DNA from: Streptomyces hyaluromycini
GTDB taxonomy: Bacteria > Actinomycetota > Actinomycetes > Streptomycetales > Streptomycetaceae
NCBI RefSeq assembly: GCF_002217755.1
Contig: NZ_BCFL01000020.1
Coordinates: 372,001 to 436,000 of the forward strand
DNA length: 64,000 bases
Direction: 5' to 3'
Positions 57,896-64,000 of the stretch are shown here, one piece after another. Under the pieces are notes generated by a model that ran no database searches, was not told the DNA's origin, and saw only the letters and a program-made list of their open reading frames with translations. Position 1 is the first letter of the stretch; each line of letters starts with the position of its first letter. The position numbers were made by a program, and so were the translations under genes.

Positions 57896-58675
57896 CTACG
57901 CGGCCGGTGTCAGGAACCGGTCCAGCGCCGCCGTCAGCTCGGCCGGCCGCTCCACCGGGAGCTCGTGGCCCGCGTCGATGATCCGGACCTCCGCGTCCGG
58001 GTAGGCCTTGGCCATCCGCAGCATCTGCCCCACCGGCAGCTGGATGTCGTGGTAGCCGTGCACCATCAGGGTGGACGCGGTGATCTCGCCGACCCGGTCC
58101 AGGACGTCGAAGGCCCGCATGGCGCCGTACAGCGTCATGACGACCTCGCGCGGGGTGTCCGCGGACGCGCGGACGTACTCCCGGATCTGCTCGCGCGGGT
58201 AGCCGGGGGCGAAGGCGCGCTGGATGTTGGCGGCGACGAACAGCTTGAACGGCACCAGGGTCGAGGCCGCCATCAGCAGTCCGCGGCCGCGGCTGTACGT
58301 CATCCGGCCGATGGAGTCGACCAGGACCATCCGCTCGACCCGTGCGGGGTGGGCCAGCGCCAGGGTCTGGGAGATCATGCCGCCCATGGAGTGACCGACG
58401 GGGACGAAGCGGTCCACCTCCAGGTGGTCGAGGAGAGCGGTGACGTCCTGTGCCAGCTCGGCGATCGTCCGCACCCCGGCCCCGGTGCTCTCGCCGTGGC
58501 CGCGCAGGTCGAGCCGGATCACCCGGCGGTGCCCGGCGAAGTGCGCCATCTGGTGGTCCCAGCGGTGCCGGTTCGCGGTCCAGCCGTGGATGAACACCAG
58601 GGGTGCGGCGCCGCCGTCACGGGGACCCTCGTCGTCGTACGTCAGCACCGCTCCGTCGACTTCGAGCTGCGGCAT
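57896..58675 (-). CDS. Alpha/beta hydrolase
   Basis: 259 aa. HGW oxyanion motif in PLVFIHGWTANRHRWDHQ, nucleophile elbow VGHSMGGMIS, acid TLMVHGYHDIQLPVG and His in IIDAGHELPVERP. Cytosolic, no signal peptide. The family covers esterases, haloperoxidase-like and lactone hydrolases; no basis for a finer call. Confidence 0.9.
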   Translation of the reverse strand: MPQLEVDGAVLTYDDEGPRDGGAAPLVFIHGWTANRHRWDHQMAHFAGHRRVIRLDLRGHGESTGAGVRTIAELAQDVTALLDHLEVDRFVPVGHSMGGMISQTLALAHPARVERMVLVDSIGRMTYSRGRGLLMAASTLVPFKLFVAANIQRAFAPGYPREQIREYVRASADTPREVVMTLYGAMRAFDVLDRVGEITASTLMVHGYHDIQLPVGQMLRMAKAYPDAEVRIIDAGHELPVERPAELTAALDRFLTPAA

Positions 58676-58843
58676 GGGGGCCTCCTGGGGCGTGATCCGG
58701 TTACTGCCGGGTACGGTAACCGGCCGTCCCGCCCCCCGTCACCGGCCCGCGGGCCTCAACCCGGTCACGGCGCGCCCCGGTCCCGGCGGCTCCGGGGAAT
58801 TACCCCAAATGCCGCAATGGCGAATCGGTCCTATGGTGCTGAT

Positions 58844-59938
58844 ATGGAGCACGCACTCAGTCCTTCGACCCTTGCCGAGCTGCGCCGCCCGCGCCCCTAT
58901 CCCGCCGTCTCGGTACTGACGCCGACACACCGTCGTGAGCCCGACAACGCCCAGGATCCCGTCCGGCTGCGCAATGTCGTGGCCGAGGCGAAGAAGCAGC
59001 TGGAGTCCGATCCCGCGGTCACCCGGGACCGCCGCTCCGATGTCGTCAGGCACCTCGAACAGGCTCTCGCCGAGGTCGACCTGACCTACACCGAGGACGG
59101 TCTGGTGATCTTCGCCGCGCCGGGTGAGCACCAGGTGTGGTCGCTGGCCCGCAGCGTGCCCGAGCGCGTGGTGCTCTCGGACACCTTCCTGACCCGCAAC
59201 CTGGTCTCGGCGCACGCCGCCGAGCGGCCGTTCTGGGTGCTGTCGATCTCGGCCGACCGCATCACGCTCTGGAACGGCGGAATCGACCGGGTCACCGAGA
59301 GCCGGTCCGGCGGCTTCCCGCTGACCCGCCCCCCGGTGAACTTCGACGCCGAGCGCCAGGAACAGATCGGCGACACGCCCAGCACCTTCCGCGACGAGGG
59401 CACCAAGCACTTCCTGCGGGACGCGGACACCGCGATGGCCGCGCTGCTGCGCAACGAGCCGAGGCCGCTCTACGTCACCGGCGAACAGGCCGCCCTCTCC
59501 CTGTGGGACGAACTCGGCAACGTGGCCAGACACAGCACCTCCGTACAGCACGGCGGACTCGCGCACGCCGGCCCGGAGGCCGTGTGGCAGGCGATCACCC
59601 CGCTTCTCCAGGCGGAGAACCGCCGGAGCACCGCATCGGTGACCCGCGAACTCGAATCGGCACGCGGCCACAAGACGTTCGCGGCCGGTGTCGACGAGGT
59701 CTGGCAGAACGCCCGCGAAGGCCGCGTGCGGCTGCTCGCCGTCGAGGAGAACTACCGCACCACGGTCCGCGACGACGGCGACCACCTGGTCCCGGCCGCG
59801 AGCGGTGACCTCGACGCCCGCGACGACATCGTGGACGAGATCGTCGAGCAGTGCCTGGAGACCGGCGCCGACGTCCGCTTCGTCCCGGACGGCACCCTGG
59901 ACGACGAGAACGGCATCGCCGGCGTGCTGCGCTACTGA
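58844..59938 (+). CDS. baeRF-type (bacterial archaeo-eukaryotic release-factor family) protein
   Basis: 364 aa. LRRPRPYPAVSVLTPTHRREPDN opening, then AKKQLESD...VRHLEQALAEVDL, GLVIFAAPGEHQVWSLARSVPERVVLSDTF and the eRF1 domain-2/3-like VEENYRTTVRDD and DIVDEIVEQCLETGADVRFVPDG. I place it in the baeRF3-type group from recalled pattern. The catalytic GGQ-like loop of release factors is not obvious. There is no Shine-Dalgarno before the ATG, so the transcript may be leaderless, or translation may begin at the ATG 27 bp upstream. Confidence 0.75.
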   Translation: MEHALSPSTLAELRRPRPYPAVSVLTPTHRREPDNAQDPVRLRNVVAEAKKQLESDPAVTRDRRSDVVRHLEQALAEVDLTYTEDGLVIFAAPGEHQVWSLARSVPERVVLSDTFLTRNLVSAHAAERPFWVLSISADRITLWNGGIDRVTESRSGGFPLTRPPVNFDAERQEQIGDTPSTFRDEGTKHFLRDADTAMAALLRNEPRPLYVTGEQAALSLWDELGNVARHSTSVQHGGLAHAGPEAVWQAITPLLQAENRRSTASVTRELESARGHKTFAAGVDEVWQNAREGRVRLLAVEENYRTTVRDDGDHLVPAASGDLDARDDIVDEIVEQCLETGADVRFVPDGTLDDENGIAGVLRY

Positions 59939-59998
59939 CGGGCCCCTCGACCGGCCGACGTAGGCTCTGGAAAGTGATCGTCGGCCGAGAGGGAGTGT

Positions 59999-61030
59999 GT
60001 GGGCGTGGCTGAGTTGCTGGGCGTCGCGGTACTGGGTGCCGGACACATGGGGGCCGACCACATACGCCGACTCGACCAGGTGGTGAGCGGTGCGCGGGTG
60101 GCGGCGGTCGCCGACCCCGACCTCGACCGCGCCAAGGATGCGGTGGCCGGGCTGGACGGCGTCACCGTCCACGCGGATCCACTGGCCGCCCTGGACGCGC
60201 CGGGTGTGGAGGCGGTGCTGATCGCCTCCCCCGGCCCGGCGCACGAGGAGCCGCTGCTCGCGGCCTTCGAGCGCGGGCTCCCGGTGCTGTGCGAGAAGCC
60301 CATGGTGCCGGACTCCACCGGTGCGCTGCGGGTGGTGGAGGCCGAAGCGGGGCTCGGGCGCAGGCTGGCGCAGATCGGGTTCATGCGCCGCTACGACGCC
60401 GAGTACCGGCGTCTGAAGTCGCTGCTGGACGGCGGCGGTCTGGGCCGGCCGCTGATGCTGCACTGCACCCACCGCAACGTGTCCTCGCCGCCCGGCTTCA
60501 CCAGCGCCATGCTGATCAACAGCTCGGTGTCGCACGAGATCGACGCGGCCCGCTGGCTGCTCGGCCAGGAGCTGACCGCGGTGACCGTGCTGCGGCCGCG
60601 GCCCTCCTCGGACGCCCCCGACGGGCTGCTCGACCCGCAGCTGGTCCTCTTCGAGACCGACGGGGGCGCCCTCGTCGACGTCGAGGTCTTCGTCAACTGC
60701 GGCTTCGGCTACCAGGTGCGCTGCGAGGCCGTCTGCGAGAGGGGCAGCGCCCGGATCGGCGAGGACCACACCATGCTGGTCACCTCGGCCGGCGGCGCCC
60801 GCGCGGAGGTGGCCCAGGACTACCTGGTGCGGTTCGCCGACGCCTACGACCGCGAGGTGCAGGCCTGGGTGGACGCCACCCGGCAGGGCCTGGTCACCGG
60901 ACCGAGCTCCTGGGACGGCTACGCCTCCTCCGTGGTCGCCGAGGCCGGGGTCCGGGCGCTGGAGAGCGGCGGCCGTACGGCAGTCGAACTCGCCCCGCGC
61001 CCGGACCTGTACGCGGACCTCAGCCGCTGA
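59999..61030 (+). CDS. Gfo/Idh/MocA-family oxidoreductase (inositol dehydrogenase-like)
   Basis: 343 aa from GTG; a second GTG two codons on is also possible after GAGAGGGAG. NAD fold LGVAVLGAGHMGADHIRRL, VLIASPGPAHEEPLLAAFERGLPVLCEKPM with the EKP Lys, and the catalytic-domain pattern SVSHEIDAARWLLGQE (His in the DH-type position) and QIGFMRRYDAEY. These fit myo-inositol 2-dehydrogenases, but substrate is not certain and no iol operon is nearby. Its end overlaps the convergent phospholipase gene by 11 bp. Confidence 0.9.
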   Translation: MGVAELLGVAVLGAGHMGADHIRRLDQVVSGARVAAVADPDLDRAKDAVAGLDGVTVHADPLAALDAPGVEAVLIASPGPAHEEPLLAAFERGLPVLCEKPMVPDSTGALRVVEAEAGLGRRLAQIGFMRRYDAEYRRLKSLLDGGGLGRPLMLHCTHRNVSSPPGFTSAMLINSSVSHEIDAARWLLGQELTAVTVLRPRPSSDAPDGLLDPQLVLFETDGGALVDVEVFVNCGFGYQVRCEAVCERGSARIGEDHTMLVTSAGGARAEVAQDYLVRFADAYDREVQAWVDATRQGLVTGPSSWDGYASSVVAEAGVRALESGGRTAVELAPRPDLYADLSR

Positions 61031-63047
61031 CGCTCGCGGCGCCCGTCTCCAGGTGGCCGGTGAACCGGCGCGACCAGGTCGCGTCGGAGTCCACCGTGAC
61101 CGTGAAGTCGTACCAGCCGCCCTGGTACGCGACGGCGTTGAAGTAGTCCTCGGTGGCGGATCCGGCGGCGACCGGGTACGTCCAGGGGCCGTCGGTGCGG
61201 TAGTTGTTCGAGGTGATGGTGAACTTCACCGACGACGAACCCGAGTTGGCCATCTTGAACCAGACGGCGAGCTTGCCGGTGCCGGGCTCCACGGCGTAAC
61301 GGGTGCTCACCTCGGCGGACTTGCCGGCCCGGGTGGCGTCGCCCTGGAAGCGGCGCAGGAAGCGGTTGGGGCCGGTCATGGTCACGTCGTACTTGCCGGC
61401 GCCGTATCCGGTGCCGATGTTGAAGTAGTCGGAGGCGGTGCCTCCGGCGGCGACCGTGTACTGCCAGGGCGTGGTGTCCCGGTAGGCGTTCGGGTGGATG
61501 GAGAAGTGGGCCGCCCGGGTCGCCGGGGTGCCCTGGTTGGCCATGGTGAACCAGGCGCGGATCGTGCCGCCCGTCCCGAACTCCAGGTGGTCCAGGTAGC
61601 CGTTGGCCTGGTAGGGCAGCGCGCGGGCCGGGCGGGTGCCGGACTCCTGGGCGGGCAGGGCGTTGGTGGTGGGCACCGGGTTGGGCAGCGGGCCGCAGGT
61701 GGAGTAGCCGATGACACTGGTCGCGGGCAGGTCCACGGCGCCGTGGACCGGGTTGGCGAAGTCGAAGACGCCGGTCAGGTCGCCGCTCACACTGCGTCGC
61801 CAGGCGCTGATGTTGGGGCAGTTCGCGGGCTTGCCGAGGGCGGCGGTCCACGTTTCCAGGAAGCGCAGTACCGAGGTGTGCTCGAAGACCTCCGAGGAGA
61901 CCCAGCCGCCGCGGGTCCAGGGCGAGATGACGATCATCGGGACCCGGAAGCCGAAGCCGTACGGCACGCCGTTCAGGAACTCGCCGGCCGTGCCGGCGGG
62001 CGGGGCCGGGGGCGGGACGTGGTCGAAGTAGCCGTCGTTCTCGTCGTAGTTGAGGAACAGGACGGTCGAGTCGAAGACGTCCGCGTCGGCGGCGAGGGCC
62101 TGGTAGACCAGGTTGACGAAGTGGGCGCCGTCGCCGGGCGGGGCGTAGGGGTGCTCGGAGAAGGCCTGGTTGGCGACCACCCAGGAGACCTGTGGGAGGG
62201 TGCCGGCCACGACGTCGGCCCTGATCGCGGCGGCGATGTCGTCGGGGGTGGAGCCGGTCACCGCCGGGACGGAGGACATGCCCCGGTCGTAGAGCGGGTT
62301 GCCCGCCTTGGCGTTCGCGAAGTTCTTGAAGTACGCGCAGCCGTTGTCCCCGTAGTTGTCCTGGGCGTTCTGGTAGACCTTCCAGGTCACTCCGGCGTTC
62401 TGCAGGGCCTCGGCGTAGTTCTGCCAGGTCAGGCCGGACTCGTCGCCGCCGTCGTAGCTGGCGGAGTCGACCTTGCCGCTCCACAGGTAGGTGCGGTTGG
62501 GGCCGGTGGCGCTGAGGGTGGAGCAGAAGTAGGCGTCGCAGATCGTGTAGTTGTCGGCGAGCGCGTAGTGGAAGGGGATGTCGGAGCGGTCCAGGTAGCC
62601 GAGGGAGCGGACGTTGCCTACGCCCGCGACCCAGTTGTCGAGGCGGCCCTTGTTCCACGCGGAGTGCTGGGAGGACCAGGAGTGCGGGAGGTCGCCGTTG
62701 CACTGGGCGAGCGTCTCGCCGTCCTTGCCGCCCGCGTCGGGGGTGGCGCTGAGCTTCCACGGGTACTGACGGCCGGAGCCGTTCGGCTGGTCGAAGACCG
62801 GATAGCCGCCGCTCAGGGTGATGCCGCTGCGGTCCGCGAAGCCGCGGACGCCCTTGAGGCGTCCGAAGTAGTGGTCGAAGCTGCGGTTCTCCTGCATGAG
62901 GATCACCACGTGCTTGACGTCCGAGATCGTGCCGGTCGCCGTGCTCTGGGCCGCGGCCGCGGTCCGTGGGCCGGCGGCGCCCACCGCCATGCCCGCCGCC
63001 ACGGAAGCGCCCAGCCCCACGAAGCCTCTTCGGCTGATCGGTGTCAT
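61020..63047 (-). CDS. Tat-exported phosphocholine-type phospholipase C
   Basis: 675 aa from MTPISRRGFVGLGASVAAG, a Tat signal (SRRGF). The phosphoesterase core follows: KHVVILMQENRSFDHYFGRLKGVRGF with the metal ligands, NYTICDAYFCSTLSATGPNR, DSTVLFLNYDENDGYFDHVPPP and VPMIVISPWTRGGWV. Two C-terminal DUF756-type beta domains occur at ~480-570 and ~585-670, each with an AYR/NNYRTDGPWTYPVAAG-like strand set. Non-haemolytic PLCs of this type cut phosphatidylcholine or related lipids to phosphocholine, an entry to choline catabolism. Export is folded. No phosphate box was recognised upstream. Confidence 0.93.
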   Translation of the reverse strand: MTPISRRGFVGLGASVAAGMAVGAAGPRTAAAAQSTATGTISDVKHVVILMQENRSFDHYFGRLKGVRGFADRSGITLSGGYPVFDQPNGSGRQYPWKLSATPDAGGKDGETLAQCNGDLPHSWSSQHSAWNKGRLDNWVAGVGNVRSLGYLDRSDIPFHYALADNYTICDAYFCSTLSATGPNRTYLWSGKVDSASYDGGDESGLTWQNYAEALQNAGVTWKVYQNAQDNYGDNGCAYFKNFANAKAGNPLYDRGMSSVPAVTGSTPDDIAAAIRADVVAGTLPQVSWVVANQAFSEHPYAPPGDGAHFVNLVYQALAADADVFDSTVLFLNYDENDGYFDHVPPPAPPAGTAGEFLNGVPYGFGFRVPMIVISPWTRGGWVSSEVFEHTSVLRFLETWTAALGKPANCPNISAWRRSVSGDLTGVFDFANPVHGAVDLPATSVIGYSTCGPLPNPVPTTNALPAQESGTRPARALPYQANGYLDHLEFGTGGTIRAWFTMANQGTPATRAAHFSIHPNAYRDTTPWQYTVAAGGTASDYFNIGTGYGAGKYDVTMTGPNRFLRRFQGDATRAGKSAEVSTRYAVEPGTGKLAVWFKMANSGSSSVKFTITSNNYRTDGPWTYPVAAGSATEDYFNAVAYQGGWYDFTVTVDSDATWSRRFTGHLETGAASVSG

Positions 63048-63187
63048 TCGCCCCGTCCTCGTCACCGGTGCGCCCGGGCGGCACACCGCGCGCAAGGGTG
63101 CACGAGGCGGTCGGCAGGGTACGGACCGGATCGGTGAGGCGGGAATGAACAAAAGTCAAAGTACGGGTCGGTAGCGCCCCGTGCGCC

Positions 63188-63601
63188 TCACACGCCCCCG
63201 AAGAGCGTGCTCAGGCCCCGTTCCACGACCGCTTCGACGTCCTCGCGCCCTGGGGCCACCACCTCGTGGGTGCGCTGCAGGAAGCGGAACAGCGCCTGGG
63301 TGTCGAACTGGAGCAGGGCGAGGCCGTGCGGCGAGTGGAACTCCACGGCCGTCCGGCCCGGGCCGCAGGGCCAGATGTGGACGTCCCCGCGCCCGGCCGG
63401 GGCGGTGAGCCCCTGGTCGAGGAGCGAGCGGGCAAAGGTCCACGTGACCTCCTCACCGCCGAGGGTGACCTCGGCCGGGAAGTCGACGAAGACGGCCAGT
63501 GGATCACCGGAGGTGTACCGGAGCGTGGCGGGCACCGGGACCTCCTCGTCCTCGGCGGTGATCAGCCGGGCGCGGGCGGGTTGCTCGAAAGTGATGTCCA
63601 T
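63188..63601 (-). CDS. SsgA-family sporulation/cell-division protein
   Basis: 137 aa from MDITFEQPARARLI. Typical SALP features: PVPATLRYTSGDPLAVFVDFPAEV, VTWTFARSLLDQGLTAPAGRGDVHIWPC and VEFHSPHGLALLQFDTQALFRFLQRTHEVV. SALPs occur only in morphologically complex actinobacteria and position division or wall-modifying proteins. Which paralogue this is cannot be decided from the window. No Shine-Dalgarno precedes the ATG. Confidence 0.93.
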   Translation of the reverse strand: MDITFEQPARARLITAEDEEVPVPATLRYTSGDPLAVFVDFPAEVTLGGEEVTWTFARSLLDQGLTAPAGRGDVHIWPCGPGRTAVEFHSPHGLALLQFDTQALFRFLQRTHEVVAPGREDVEAVVERGLSTLFGGV

Positions 63602-63950
63602 GCCTGTAGGACTCTGGGAGGGCCCTTCGCATGACACGAAATCCGGACAGAGTTGCCGCGGTTGGCCGAGACCGCGACACTGCGAACACAGAGGCGTCGA
63701 ACAACCGCCCGAGCGCGACACGGAGACCCCGCGAAGTCCGCCAAGTCACGTAGCCCGACTACGACGTGCAGCAACCGGTCGCGTACGCCTTTCATGGGGG
63801 TCGACCAGCCCATGAAGACTCTGGCATATGTCAGAAGCACCACCGTATCGTGTGTTGCCAAATCCCTTACAGGGCGTCGCAGGCTGTGCAACAGTCGTAA
63901 CCGGTCCCACCGTCCGCCTTGGCCGTACTGTCCCCGCATCGGAGTGCGTC
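63602..63950. other. Gene-free stretch near the right edge
   Basis: 349 bp between the SsgA-like gene and the last start codon, with lower GC at 63806-63870 (AGACTCTGGCATATGTCAGA). It is a probable divergent promoter region. Minus-strand ORFs across it have poor codon structure. Confidence 0.4.
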
Positions 63951-64000
63951 ATGCCGTCCCATGTCTCCGCGGACCGCCCCGCCGCCCAGCCGCCCGGGCG
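63951..64000 (+). CDS. Start of an unidentified gene (3' truncated by window)
   Basis: ATG at 63951 opens MPSHVSADRPAAQPPG and runs to the window edge. Only 16 residues are visible, too few to identify. GGAG is present 9 bp upstream of the ATG. Confidence 0.4.
   Translation, partial: MPSHVSADRPAAQPPG

Noticed and set aside
57638..58843. Long N-terminal extension of the baeRF-type frame
   Set aside because: It runs antisense through the alpha/beta hydrolase gene and the asnB promoter; only the part after 58844 has family-like sequence.
1..64000. Secondary-metabolite cluster, prophage or integrated element
   Set aside because: No PKS/NRPS, terpene synthase, integrase, transposase, phage structural gene or tRNA-flanking repeat was found.

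Overview
The window is a high-GC actinobacterial chromosome segment, almost certainly Streptomyces. It carries a long LPxTG-type chaplin, an SsgA-family sporulation protein, a mycothiol-dependent formaldehyde dehydrogenase, GH19 and GH2 chitin/chitosan hydrolases, SpoIIE-type phosphatase architecture, and strong G/C-only hairpin terminators between genes. No rRNA, tRNA, CRISPR array, insertion sequence or prophage was seen.

Layout. 0-6.7 kb: end of a LysR regulator, a Tat-exported carotenoid oxygenase, DinB protein, adenosine deaminase, VOC protein, a BlaI/M56 sensor-repressor pair and a flavin/PPOX-fold protein. 6.7-13 kb: aldo/keto reductase, GH19 chitinase behind DasR/chitinase-type repeats, aldehyde dehydrogenase, an ECF sigma/YCII pair and an acyl-CoA dehydrogenase-like enzyme. 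13-37 kb: a compact choline/glycine-betaine catabolic island (below). 37-43 kb: PAS-GAF-PP2C-ATPase protein, photolyase, SPW membrane protein, ArsR-SRPBCC fusion and a GNAT. 43-50.3 kb: APC permease, ROK regulator, exo-beta-glucosaminidase and a secreted two-domain protein. 50.5-64 kb: GlsB-like membrane protein, two GNATs, a 32-bp tandem array, a chaplin, tripeptidyl-aminopeptidase-like hydrolase, asparagine synthetase, alpha/beta hydrolase, baeRF-type protein, Gfo/Idh/MocA oxidoreductase, Tat-exported phospholipase C, an SsgA-like protein and the start of one more gene.

The central island encodes every step from choline to serine: choline dehydrogenase, betaine aldehyde dehydrogenase, an OpuA/ProU-type uptake system, a three-part Rieske oxygenase (betaine demethylation), dimethylglycine oxidase, heterotetrameric-type sarcosine oxidase and serine hydroxymethyltransferase. 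One-carbon handling is built in: formyl-THF deformylase, a methylene-THF reductase-like protein, and S-(hydroxymethyl)mycothiol dehydrogenase for free formaldehyde. An IclR regulator sits in the middle. I find a 15-bp palindrome, TTGCG-N5-CGCAA, perfect or one mismatch off, in front of four of the transcription units and weaker in front of two more; it is the best candidate for the island's shared operator. Sarcosine oxidase delta and alpha are read as one continuous ORF, joined by a translated copy of what looks like a Streptomyces intergenic repeat.

A second, smaller network is the ROK regulator: similar AAAGTT/TTTAC palindromes lie between it and the APC permease and in front of the exo-beta-glucosaminidase, suggesting amino-sugar control.
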